From assembly GCA_910578885.1 (NCBI GenBank), contig CAJTSH010000058.1, positions 1 to 14,534 of the forward strand: a stretch of 14,534 nt of DNA, given 5' to 3'. The notes under the pieces were generated by a model, which was given only the letters and a program-made list of their open reading frames with translations, had not been told where the DNA came from and did no database searches. The stretch comes from an uncultured Lachnospiraceae bacterium (lineage in GTDB: Bacteria; Bacillota; Clostridia; Lachnospirales; Lachnospiraceae). This document shows, piece by piece, positions 7,002 through 14,041 of the stretch. The position numbers and the translations under genes are program-made. How positions within the stretch are numbered: the stretch's first letter is position 1; each line of letters starts with the position of its first letter.

Positions 7002-7031
7002 AAAGGCTCTGTGAGATGCAGAGCTTTTCTT
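7002..7031 (+). terminator. Terminator-like hairpin without an upstream gene
   Basis: Arms 7002-7011 (AAAGGCTCTG) and 7019-7028 (CAGAGCTTTT) form ten pairs with one G-U and a seven-base loop, running into CTTATTT. No plus-strand gene precedes it now, so it may have served a gene displaced by the insertion sequence, or it may insulate the pst region. The T-run is partly inside the stem, so efficiency is uncertain. Confidence 0.55.
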
Positions 7032-7067
7032 ATTTGTGTTTTATGAAAAAATGGAATGAATGAGTGG

Positions 7068-7250
7068 GATTTCGCCGTAATCGGCATTGTGGAAATGTCG
7101 TATAACTGGCTATCTTATGGAGTTGTGGGTAACTCTGTTTGCAGGATGTGGGAAAGCTGCACTTTGCTTTTCCATGTCCTGTGAATAGAGTTATCCATGA
7201 CGGAATAGTCAGTTATGCACATTTCCATGATGCAGTTTTTATGGCAAGTC
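7068..7250 (+). ncRNA. Long near-perfect hairpin, candidate structured RNA
   Basis: The inner arms 7122-7157 and 7166-7201 give 36 consecutive pairs (27 Watson-Crick, 9 G-U) around the eight-base loop TGCACTTT. After an 8-by-3 internal loop, 7100-7113 pairs with 7205-7218 (14 pairs, 2 G-U). After one bulged C, 7084-7098 pairs with 7219-7233 (15 pairs, 2 G-U). Beyond a small internal loop, 7068-7080 pairs with 7239-7250 (12 pairs, 2 G-U, one bulge). An outer AATGAA (7055-7060) could pair with TTCATT (7253-7258). In total about 77 pairs. Every non-Watson-Crick position inside these helices is G-U in plus-strand RNA and would be A-C in minus-strand RNA. I could not identify a promoter. The alternative is a palindromic mobile repeat acting as DNA. 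The structure is certain, transcription is not. Confidence 0.6.
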
Positions 7251-7256
7251 TGTTCA

Positions 7257-7312
7257 TTTTACAAAAATTTGACATAAGTTATGTTTTTGATTTTACAAGC
7301 AGTATTTATGAT
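7257..7312 (+). promoter_or_regulatory. PhoP-box-like promoter of the pst operon
   Basis: TTTACA (7258-7263), five bases, TTGACA (7269-7274), a weaker TTATGT (7279-7284) and TTTACA (7292-7297) form direct repeats on roughly an 11-base period, followed by TATGAT (7307-7312) as -10. In Bacillus subtilis PhoP~P binds repeats of TT(A/C/T)A(C/T)A spaced about one helical turn, placed about -60 to -20 in activated promoters; here the repeats fall at about -61 to -22 of a start near 7319. There is no good -35 for this -10, as expected for an activator-dependent promoter. The same module recurs at 13734. TTGACA at 7269 could alternatively be a basal -35, but the hexamer 17 bases on is poor. Confidence 0.65.
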
Positions 7313-7359
7313 AAAAAGCGTAGAAGAAAATATCACAAAGAAAAAAGGAGAAAATTATT

Positions 7360-8169
7360 ATGAAAAAAATTGTTACTTTTGTTGCCACTTTATCACTTGC
7401 ACTCGTAGCTATGACCGGATGCGGGAAGGCGGACAGCAAAACAGTATCTACGGATGGCTCAACCTCTATGGAAAAAGTAATCGGTGCTTTGGGCGAAGCT
7501 TTTGAGGAAAACAATTCCGGTGTAACCTTTACATATAACCCTACCGGTTCCGGCTCCGGAATTACGGCTGTGGCAGAAGGACGCTGCGATATTGGTCTTT
7601 CCAGCCGTAACTTAAAGGAAGAAGAAAAAGCGCAGGGATTGACTGAAACGGTGCTTGCGCTTGACGGGATTGCTGTCATTGTAAATCCGGATAATCCGGT
7701 AAATGACCTTGACCTTGAAACGATTAGCAGGATTTATAGAGGGGAAATAACAAACTGGCAGGATATAGGCGGCAATGATCTGGAAATTGTCCTGATTGGA
7801 CGTGAAGCCGGGAGTGGTACAAGAGATGGCTTTGAATCCATTACGGACACGGAGGATGCCTGCAAATACCGTCAGGAGCTTACATCTACCGGGGATGTGA
7901 TTACAACGGTGGCAGGCAATCCGGCGGCAATCGGATATGCTTCCCTTGCATCTGTAAAGGATACGGTAAAAACCCTTTCTGTCGGCGGTATTGTACCTGC
8001 GGAGGAAACGGTAAAAGATGGCAGCTATGTGGTGCAGCGTCCGTTTGTGTTAGTGACAAAGAGCGGCGCAGAGCTTTCGGCAACTGCACAGAAATTCTTT
8101 GATTATATTACTTCATCTGAAGCAGGTGAGATTATCTCATCTGCGGGTGCAGTACCAGTAAATAAATAA
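7360..8169 (+). CDS. pstS: Phosphate ABC transporter substrate-binding lipoprotein PstS
   Basis: A 269-residue lipoprotein with a KK start, a hydrophobic core and lipobox LVAMTGC with Cys21. After cleavage it is anchored outside the membrane and captures inorganic phosphate for PstCA. Phosphate-site motifs are visible: DGSTSMEKV near the mature N-terminus, PTGSGSG, DIGLSSR and GREAGSGTRDGFE, all typical of the PstS family. The length is normal for short clostridial PstS. The ribosome site AAAGGAG lies nine bases before the ATG. It is first in pstSCAB-phoU-phoP-phoR and follows a PhoP-box-like promoter, so it should be induced on phosphate starvation. Its stop codon lies in a small hairpin that may stabilise the pstS part of the message. 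Confidence 0.95.
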   Translation: MKKIVTFVATLSLALVAMTGCGKADSKTVSTDGSTSMEKVIGALGEAFEENNSGVTFTYNPTGSGSGITAVAEGRCDIGLSSRNLKEEEKAQGLTETVLALDGIAVIVNPDNPVNDLDLETISRIYRGEITNWQDIGGNDLEIVLIGREAGSGTRDGFESITDTEDACKYRQELTSTGDVITTVAGNPAAIGYASLASVKDTVKTLSVGGIVPAEETVKDGSYVVQRPFVLVTKSGAELSATAQKFFDYITSSEAGEIISSAGAVPVNK

Positions 8170-8182
8170 TCCGGCGGATTAT
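8166..8182 (+). promoter_or_regulatory. Small hairpin over the pstS stop codon
   Basis: ATAATCC (8166-8172) and GGATTAT (8176-8182) pair perfectly across a three-base loop; the pstS TAA is in the left arm. No T-run follows, so it is not an intrinsic terminator. Its place between pstS and pstC fits a 3'-end stabiliser or processing site that would leave more PstS than membrane components. In B. subtilis, pst mRNA is processed to give excess pstS transcript; extending that here is inference. Confidence 0.45.
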
Positions 8183-8207
8183 GAAAGGTTTTGGAAGGTG
8201 AAGTCAA

Positions 8208-9077
8208 ATGAACAAAAAACAGTTCATGGAGAATGCCATACATGGCATATTCCTGATACTTGGTCTGATTACAGTTGGCTGTGTACTCCTGATTACTGTT
8301 TACCTTGTCATATCAGGGATTCCGGCTATCCGAAAAATAGGAGTTTTGAATTTCCTTTTCGGGAAGAAATGGGCTTCTACAGCAGCACAGCCGCAATATG
8401 GGATTTTTCCGTTTATCCTTACCAGTATTTATGGTACGGCTGGCGCAATCGTACTTGGAGTGCCAATTGGCTTTATGACAGCAGTTTATCTTGCTAAGAT
8501 TGCGCCGTTAAAAATAAAAACCGTTATTGAAACAGCGGTAAGTTTATTGGCTGGCATTCCGTCGGTAGTTTATGGGCTTGTGGGAATGATGGTGCTTGTG
8601 CCAGGGATACGGATTGTTTTCCATATCCCCGATGGAGCCAGCCTGTTTGCTGCTATCATTGTACTTGCAATTATGATATTACCCTCAATCATTAAAGTGT
8701 CGCTTACGGCATTAGAAGCTGTTCCAAAGGAATATGAGGATGCTTCCCTTGCGCTTGGTTCGACACCGATTGAAACATACTTCCGTGTATCCGTTCCGGC
8801 GGCAAAAAGCGGCATTGCGGCGGCTGTTGTGTTAGGCGTTGGCAGGGCTATCGGCGAGGCTATGGCTATTATGATGGTGGCGGGGAACGCCCCAAATATG
8901 CCGAAAATTTTTCAGAGCGTCCGTTTCCTTACAACCGCTGTGGCAAGTGAAATGTCTTATGCGGCTGACGGAAGTTTACAGAAACAGGCATTATTTTCGA
9001 TTGCGTTGGTTTTATTCCTCTTTATCATGCTGATAAATGCCGTATTAAATTTCTTTTTGAAACAAAGCAAGGAGTAA
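8208..9077 (+). CDS. pstC: Phosphate ABC transporter permease PstC
   Basis: A 289-residue integral membrane protein with six predicted membrane segments, the first at about residues 12-38. It carries the permease signatures of the family: GIPSVVYGLVGM in the middle, and the cytoplasmic loop LGSTPIETYFRVSVPAAKSG that docks on PstB, followed by GVGRAIGEAMAIMMVAGN. It pairs with PstA to form the phosphate channel. GGAAGGTG at 8193-8200 lies seven bases before the ATG. It starts 38 bases after pstS, the only real gap in the operon. PstC rather than PstA is inferred from position and from the longer N-terminal region before the permease core. Confidence 0.93.
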   Translation: MNKKQFMENAIHGIFLILGLITVGCVLLITVYLVISGIPAIRKIGVLNFLFGKKWASTAAQPQYGIFPFILTSIYGTAGAIVLGVPIGFMTAVYLAKIAPLKIKTVIETAVSLLAGIPSVVYGLVGMMVLVPGIRIVFHIPDGASLFAAIIVLAIMILPSIIKVSLTALEAVPKEYEDASLALGSTPIETYFRVSVPAAKSGIAAAVVLGVGRAIGEAMAIMMVAGNAPNMPKIFQSVRFLTTAVASEMSYAADGSLQKQALFSIALVLFLFIMLINAVLNFFLKQSKE

Positions 9078-9083
9078 ATATAG

Positions 9084-9947
9084 ATGGAAAAACAATCAAT
9101 TTCCCTTAGAAGGAAAACATATATTACAGCCATGCGTGTGTTGATGGGGATTTCCGTATGCATTACTTGTGCATTGGTATTATTTTTGATTGGTTATGTA
9201 TTGTGGAAAGGGCTGCCGAATGTATCTTGGGAGCTGCTTACTACGAAACCGAGTTATCTGTCTGACCGGATCGGGATACTGCCGGATATTCTTAACACAG
9301 TCTATATTGTAGCGGCAACTTTGGTATTTGTTCTCCCGCTTGGAGTTGGTGCGGCGATTTATCTTACAGAATATGCCAAAAATAAGAAACTGGTAGAAAT
9401 GATTGAGTATGCAGCCGAAACCTTATCAGGGATTCCGTCTATTATTTATGGACTTGTAGGTATGCTGTTTTTCTGTCAGTTTTTTGGTATGAAAACTTCC
9501 CTCTTAGCGGGGGCATTTACTTTGGTAATCATGAATCTGCCTACGATTATGCGCACAACGCAGGAAAGCCTGAAAACAGTACCGCAAAGTTACCGTGAAG
9601 GTGCTTTTGGGCTGGGAGCTGGAAAGTGGCGTGTGATTTATACCGTTGTGCTTCCAGGTTGTATTGATGGAGTCATAACAGGCTGTATATTGTCAGTGGG
9701 GCGAATTTTGGGAGAATCAGCGGCACTTCTTTTTACGGCTGGTTTTGCCCATGCCCTGAACGGGATTCTTGAAGGGCTTGGCAGTGCAGGGGCAACATTG
9801 ACGGTCGCATTATATGTCTATGCAAAAGAAAACGGGGAATTTGGTATAGCCTTTGCAATTGCCGCTATCCTGATGATTTTGACCATGTTCATCAATCTGT
9901 CGGCTACACTGGCGAGCAGATATTTCCAAAAAAGGAGAAATGTATGA
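9084..9947 (+). CDS. pstA: Phosphate ABC transporter permease PstA
   Basis: A 287-residue integral membrane protein with about six membrane segments. It is a paralogue of the preceding permease: GIPSIIYGLVGM and the PstB-docking loop FGLGAGKWRVIYTVVLPGC, then SVGRILGESAALLFTAG. It forms the channel with PstC in the cytoplasmic membrane. AAGGAG (9069-9074) overlaps the end of pstC and lies nine bases before the ATG; the intergenic gap is six bases. The stop TGA overlaps the pstB ATG as ATGA, so translation of the two is probably coupled. Composition matches its neighbours and no defect is visible. Confidence 0.94.
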   Translation: MEKQSISLRRKTYITAMRVLMGISVCITCALVLFLIGYVLWKGLPNVSWELLTTKPSYLSDRIGILPDILNTVYIVAATLVFVLPLGVGAAIYLTEYAKNKKLVEMIEYAAETLSGIPSIIYGLVGMLFFCQFFGMKTSLLAGAFTLVIMNLPTIMRTTQESLKTVPQSYREGAFGLGAGKWRVIYTVVLPGCIDGVITGCILSVGRILGESAALLFTAGFAHALNGILEGLGSAGATLTVALYVYAKENGEFGIAFAIAAILMILTMFINLSATLASRYFQKRRNV

Positions 9948-10723
9948 ATAATATAATGAATCATGACAAAAATCCTGCCATGGTGGTAAAAGACCTGTGC
10001 CTGTGGTATAGCAGTACACAGGCTTTGAAAGATGTAAATATTGAGATTGAAGGACAGAGCATTACGGCACTGATTGGCCCCTCCGGGTGTGGGAAGTCTA
10101 CTTTCCTTAAATCGTTAAACCGAATGAATGACCTTATCGCTGGTGTACGGATTACAGGAGAAGTGTATTATAGGGGCGATAATATTTTTGATGCAGATGT
10201 CGATGTCAATGAGCTTCGCCGCAGTATTGGCATGGTTTTTCAAAAGCCGAATCCTTTTCCTATGAGCATCTACGACAATATTGCTTACGGGCCGAGGACA
10301 CACGGAGTGAAAAATAAGGCAAAATTGGACGATATAATAGAACGCTCTCTGCGTGGGGCGGCAATCTGGGATGAAGTAAAGGACAGGCTGAAAAAATCGG
10401 CATTAGGACTGTCAGGCGGTCAGCAGCAGCGGCTCTGCATTGCCCGTGCATTAGCGGTAGAGCCGGATGTGCTTCTGATGGATGAGCCTACAAGCGCACT
10501 TGACCCTATTTCCACATCTAAAATAGAGGAACTTGCAATGGAACTTAAAGAAAAGTATACTATTATCATCGTAACGCACAATATGCAACAGGCTGTGCGG
10601 ATTTCCGATAATACGGCTTTCTTTCTCCTTGGCAATTTAATTGAGTATGGAAATACGGAAAAGATGTTTGAGCAACCAAAGGACAAGCGGACGGAGGATT
10701 ATATTACGGGGAGGTTTGGATAA
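9944..10723 (+). CDS. pstB: Phosphate ABC transporter ATPase PstB
   Basis: A 259-residue ABC ATPase with all motifs intact: Walker A GPSGCGKST (45-53), Q-loop Gln100 in MVFQKPNPFPMSIYDNI, signature LSGGQQQR (156-163), Walker B VLLMDEP (176-182), D-loop SALD and H-loop His212. PNPFPMSIYDN and TALIGPSGCGKST are characteristic of PstB rather than other importer ATPases. It hydrolyses ATP at the inner face to drive PstCA. It starts inside the pstA stop (ATGA overlap), preceded by AAAGGAG. Its TAA shares one base with the phoU ATG. Confidence 0.96.
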   Translation: MNNIMNHDKNPAMVVKDLCLWYSSTQALKDVNIEIEGQSITALIGPSGCGKSTFLKSLNRMNDLIAGVRITGEVYYRGDNIFDADVDVNELRRSIGMVFQKPNPFPMSIYDNIAYGPRTHGVKNKAKLDDIIERSLRGAAIWDEVKDRLKKSALGLSGGQQQRLCIARALAVEPDVLLMDEPTSALDPISTSKIEELAMELKEKYTIIIVTHNMQQAVRISDNTAFFLLGNLIEYGNTEKMFEQPKDKRTEDYITGRFG

Positions 10724-11367
10724 TGAGAAGTCGTTTTGATGAACAGCTTGTTATGCTGAATAAAGAGCTTACCCAAATGGGGGCAATGTGTGAGGAAGCG
10801 ATTGCCGCTGCTTCAAAAGCATTAACTATGGGCGACATAAAGCTGGCAGACAAGGTTTTATCCCTTGATGGAGAGATTAACCGGATGGAGCGCACAATCG
10901 AAACACTGTGTTTGAAACTGCTGTTACAGCAACAGCCGGTAGCAAGGGATTTACGGCAAATATCTGCAGCCCTTAAAATGATTACTGATATGGAGCGTAT
11001 TGGAACACAGGCGGCGGATATTGCGGAAATTATCACGTTTCTTGACGGAAGGACTGGAGGGGAATGTGAACAGATCCGGTTTATGGCAGATGCGGCGAGC
11101 CAGATGGTTACAGAAAGCATTGACGCTTTTGTAAAACAGGATGTAGTATTGGCTGGTGCGGCGATTGACCGTGATGATGTGGTTGACGATTTGTTTTTAC
11201 AGGTCAAGTCATCTCTGATTAAGCTGATAGCAGAAAAACCGACAGACGGAGGATATGCGCTGGATTTACTGATGATTGCCAAATATTTTGAGCGTATCGG
11301 GGATCATGCGGTAAATATTGCAGAGTGGGTGGCTTTTTCCGTGACAGGAGAACATAAAGGAGCATGA
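10723..11367 (+). CDS. phoU: Phosphate signalling protein PhoU
   Basis: A 214-residue, all-helical cytoplasmic protein with the two-repeat PhoU architecture; MRSRFDEQLVMLNKELTQMG is a typical start. The two metal-binding Glu/Asp helices are visible as ALKMITDMERIGTQAADIAE (first repeat) and LLMIAKYFERIGDHAVNIAE (second). PhoU joins the Pst transporter to the sensor kinase and holds the Pho response off when phosphate is plentiful; it also limits Pst uptake. GGGGAGG (10708-10714) lies eight bases before the ATG. TAATG overlap with pstB and overlap with the response regulator gene place it between transporter and regulators, consistent with its bridging role. Confidence 0.95.
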   Translation: MRSRFDEQLVMLNKELTQMGAMCEEAIAAASKALTMGDIKLADKVLSLDGEINRMERTIETLCLKLLLQQQPVARDLRQISAALKMITDMERIGTQAADIAEIITFLDGRTGGECEQIRFMADAASQMVTESIDAFVKQDVVLAGAAIDRDDVVDDLFLQVKSSLIKLIAEKPTDGGYALDLLMIAKYFERIGDHAVNIAEWVAFSVTGEHKGA

Positions 11368-11369
11368 TT

Positions 11370-12047
11370 ATGAAAGTATGGTGTGTGGAAGATGATGACA
11401 GTATCCGGGATATTGAGGTATATACGCTTAATTCCACTGATTTTGAAGCAAAAGGATTTTTGGATGCAATAGCCTTTCGTGACGCTTTATCTATGGAAAA
11501 GCCGGATTTGATAATTCTTGATATTATGCTGCCCGGAGAGGATGGCGTGGAACTGCTGAAATTTTTAAAAGACAGCCCTGACACTTGCAGGATTCCCGTC
11601 ATCATGGCAACTGCAAAAGGCATGGAGTATGATAAAATCCAGAGCCTTGATTTAGGTGCGGATGATTATCTTGTAAAGCCTTTTGGGATGATGGAGATGG
11701 TTTCCCGTGTGAAAGCGGTACTCCGCCGGTGCAATCCTACAGAGGTAGAACATCTTTTGAAAGCCGGGGGGCTTGTTGTCAATCTGGACGAACATACAGT
11801 TTCCATTGATAATGAAAGAATACAGCTTACCTTAAAAGAATTTGAACTTCTCCGGCTGTTCCTTTCCCGTCCGGGCATCGCATTTTCCCGTGACCAGCTT
11901 TTTAATGACATATGGGGAGCTGATTATGTCAGTGAAACGAGAACGGTTGATATGCATATCCGTACTCTGCGTGTAAAACTGGGGGATTATGGGAAAATGA
12001 TTGAAACAGTGCGTGGTGTTGGTTATAGGTTAGAGGTGCAGGCATGA
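11370..12047 (+). CDS. phoP: OmpR/PhoB-family response regulator, PhoP-like
   Basis: A 225-residue response regulator. The receiver domain (1-120) has the acidic pocket VEDDDS, phosphoacceptor Asp51 in LIILDIMLPGEDG, Thr81 and Lys103 in DDYLVKPF. The OmpR-type winged helix (about 130-225) has LTLKEFELLRLFLSRPG and TVDMHIRTLRVKLGD. The frame also has an ATG at 11364 overlapping the phoU stop, but that lies one base after AAAGGAG (11356-11362). The ATG at 11370 lies seven bases after it and gives the usual MKVWCVEDD opening, so I prefer it. It should be phosphorylated by the adjacent kinase and bind the PhoP-box-like repeats at 7257 and 13734. The symbol follows Bacillus usage; PhoB would be equally acceptable. 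Confidence 0.9.
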   Translation: MKVWCVEDDDSIRDIEVYTLNSTDFEAKGFLDAIAFRDALSMEKPDLIILDIMLPGEDGVELLKFLKDSPDTCRIPVIMATAKGMEYDKIQSLDLGADDYLVKPFGMMEMVSRVKAVLRRCNPTEVEHLLKAGGLVVNLDEHTVSIDNERIQLTLKEFELLRLFLSRPGIAFSRDQLFNDIWGADYVSETRTVDMHIRTLRVKLGDYGKMIETVRGVGYRLEVQA

Positions 12048-13723
12048 CAAAGAAAATTTTTAAATCAATTATGGTTGTAGCGGGGGCTGTCCTGATTGCA
12101 AGCCTTGTTATCATCATGGGATGTCTTTACAGTTATTTCAGTAATGTTCAGGGAAAACAGTTGGAGGATGAACTGTCTTTAGCTGCCATAGCCGTTGAAA
12201 AGGATGGACGGAACTATCTGGAGGAATTACAGTCAAGGGAGTACCGTCTGACATGGGTTGCTGAAAATGGAGATGTTATATATGATACACAGTCTGACGG
12301 GGAAAGTATGGAAAACCATGCGGACAGGGAAGAAATTCAAGAAGCCCTGCGGAATAAAGAGGGAAAAAGCTCACGTTATTCCACGACTCTTTTAGAAAAA
12401 ACACTTTACTGTGCAAGGCGGCTTAATGATGGTTCAGTATTAAGGATTTCTGTCAGCAGCGTTACGATATGGGTGCTTGTTTTGGGGATGATACAGCCGA
12501 TTTTAATTGTAGTTGTTGTAACACTCATTTTATCAGGAGTATTAGCAAGCCGTATTTCTAAACATATCATGGAGCCGTTAAACAGACTTGATTTAGAAAA
12601 ACCGCTGGAAAACGATACTTATGAGGAGCTGGCTCCCCTATTAAACCGTATCAATAAACAGCATAAGCAGATTGATATGCAGTTGTCGGAACTCCAAAGG
12701 AAAAATGATGAATTTGCACAGATTACATATGGCATGACGGAAGGGCTTGTCCTTTTGAATGAGAAAAATATAATTCTGAACATTAATCCTGCCGCGCTGA
12801 AGCTGTTTCATACGAAACGTTCCAGCATAGGTAAAGATTTTCTGACAGTAGAGAGAAGCCATAATGTGAGCCACGCCATACAGGACGCATTTTCAAGTGG
12901 ACACAGCGAAATCCGCATAGAACGTGAGGGAAAAGAGTATCAGATCCATGTCAACCGCATTGAATCTAACGGTATTGTAATTGGGGCGGTTGTTCTTGCC
13001 TTTGATATAACAGAAGCAGCTTTCGCAGAAAGGAACAGACGGGAGTTTACTGCCAACGTATCACATGAATTGAAAACTCCGCTGCAATCCATAATGGGGA
13101 GTGCGGAGTTAATGGAGAACGGTCTTGTAAAATCGGAGGATATGACACGTTTTGTAGGGCATATCCGCACAGAGGCAGGGCGGCTTGTAACATTAATTGA
13201 TGATATTATCCGTTTATCCCAATTAGACGAGGGATGCGATATGCCGTTTGAAAATGTTGATTTATGTGAGATCGCATCTGAGGTGATGGCAGGACTGGCA
13301 GATATAGCAGCGGCAAAAGATATTGAAGTGGCTTTAACAGGAAAAAAGGTTTATATTAAAAGTGTCCGGCGGCTCTTAACAGAAATTATTTTTAACCTCT
13401 GTGATAATGCTATCAAGTATAATAAGAACGGCGGTACGGTAGAAGTAGCTATAAGCAGTCAGGAAAATAGTGCCTCGATTACGGTGAAGGATTCGGGAAT
13501 CGGCATACCGCCGGAACATCAGGCAAGAATCTTTGAACGATTTTACCGTGTAGACAAGAGCCGCTCTAAGGAATCAGGTGGAACGGGATTAGGACTATCT
13601 ATTGTAAAACATGCTGTACAATACTTGAATGGCAAGATTGAACTGCAAAGCAGCCTGGGGCAAGGAACGGTTATACAGATTATTTTTCAGCAAGATAAAA
13701 GTGATGTGGTGCAGTTTTCCTAA
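12044..13723 (+). CDS. phoR: Phosphate-responsive sensor histidine kinase, PhoR-like
   Basis: A 559-residue membrane kinase. Domains in order: membrane segment 1 (about 9-30), extracytoplasmic part (about 31-140), membrane segment 2 (about 142-167), HAMP (about 168-220), PAS (about 223-325), HisKA with His341 in NVSHELKTPLQSI, and HATPase with N box NLCDNAIKYN (451-460), G1 DSGIGIPPEH (483-492) and G2 GTGLGLSIVK (513-522). The PAS domain between HAMP and HisKA is the PhoR layout. It starts within the response regulator stop (ATGA), with AGAGGTG five bases upstream. Together with PstSCAB and PhoU it should report phosphate supply and phosphorylate the regulator. No promoter of its own is evident, so the pair is transcribed with pst. 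Confidence 0.93.
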   Translation: MTKKIFKSIMVVAGAVLIASLVIIMGCLYSYFSNVQGKQLEDELSLAAIAVEKDGRNYLEELQSREYRLTWVAENGDVIYDTQSDGESMENHADREEIQEALRNKEGKSSRYSTTLLEKTLYCARRLNDGSVLRISVSSVTIWVLVLGMIQPILIVVVVTLILSGVLASRISKHIMEPLNRLDLEKPLENDTYEELAPLLNRINKQHKQIDMQLSELQRKNDEFAQITYGMTEGLVLLNEKNIILNINPAALKLFHTKRSSIGKDFLTVERSHNVSHAIQDAFSSGHSEIRIEREGKEYQIHVNRIESNGIVIGAVVLAFDITEAAFAERNRREFTANVSHELKTPLQSIMGSAELMENGLVKSEDMTRFVGHIRTEAGRLVTLIDDIIRLSQLDEGCDMPFENVDLCEIASEVMAGLADIAAAKDIEVALTGKKVYIKSVRRLLTEIIFNLCDNAIKYNKNGGTVEVAISSQENSASITVKDSGIGIPPEHQARIFERFYRVDKSRSKESGGTGLGLSIVKHAVQYLNGKIELQSSLGQGTVIQIIFQQDKSDVVQFS

Positions 13724-13733
13724 AAAACCTGTA

Positions 13734-13789
13734 TTTTACATAAATTATACAAAACATAGCTTTTAGATTTTACAAAGCATTCATAAAAT
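13734..13789 (+). promoter_or_regulatory. Second PhoP-box-like module with -10
   Basis: TTTACA (13735-13740), five bases, TATACA (13746-13751), then TTTACA (13769-13774), followed 15 bases from its start by TAAAAT (13784-13789). The spacings 11, 23 and 15 are exactly those of the pst promoter, and bases 13734-13775 match 7257-7298 at 33 of 42 positions without a gap. It begins eleven bases after the kinase stop. A PhoP-activated start near 13796 is inferred. Confidence 0.6.
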
Positions 13790-13795
13790 TATCTT

Positions 13796-13900
13796 TATAA
13801 ATATTCAAAGCAAACGCTGACGGTAATTTTATGAAAAATATATAGCGCATGAGCTTAAGAATGGCGGTTTTATTTGAATGTAAAACTGCCATTCTTTTTT
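13796..13900 (+). ncRNA. Candidate phosphate-regulated small RNA
   Basis: About 105 bases between the predicted start of the second PhoP-box-like promoter and the end of a strong intrinsic terminator. No credible gene lies inside: ATG at 13831 is followed by TAG after four codons, and ATG at 13849 has no ribosome site and would read through the terminator stem. The exposed 5' part (13796-13856) would be the region free to pair with targets. Alternatively this is simply the 3' untranslated end of the pst-phoPR message and the repeat is a chance or relic copy. Start and function are inferred; the terminator is certain. Confidence 0.5.
13857..13900 (+). terminator. Strong intrinsic terminator after phoR / small RNA
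   Basis: Arms 13857-13872 and 13881-13896 form 16 pairs with one G-U around an eight-base loop, followed by a run of T to 13900 (six T from 13895). It should end both the pst-pho message and any transcript from the second PhoP-box-like promoter. Confidence 0.88.
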
Positions 13901-13991
13901 ATAGACTATCAGTAAGGGAAAAGATATGATTAGAAAAAAGCAAAAACTGTATACACACCAAAGACAAAAAATAAAGAATAATTGCACACAT

Positions 13992-14041
13992 AAAGGTGTA
14001 CCGCAAGGAAGAAATAAACTTCACTGCGGTACACCTTTTTT
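13992..14041 (+). terminator. Strong hairpin with T-run, terminator or attenuator
   Basis: AAAGGTGTACCGCA (13992-14005) pairs perfectly with TGCGGTACACCTTT (14025-14038). Within the 19-base loop GAAG and CTTC can pair again. The T-run spans 14036-14041. No gene of conviction lies just upstream on the plus strand, so it ends an unknown transcript or is an attenuator-like element. It may protect the mob gene region from read-through of the pst-pho operon. Confidence 0.7.

Noticed and set aside
7068..7250. Retron msr-msd RNA or CRISPR-type repeat
   Set aside because: No reverse transcriptase gene lies within the window, and there is a single palindrome rather than spaced repeats.
7139..7363. 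Plus-strand frame of 74 codons before pstS
   Set aside because: It begins inside the long hairpin, has no ribosome site, covers the PhoP-box-like promoter and overlaps the pstS start. Its composition follows the non-coding DNA.
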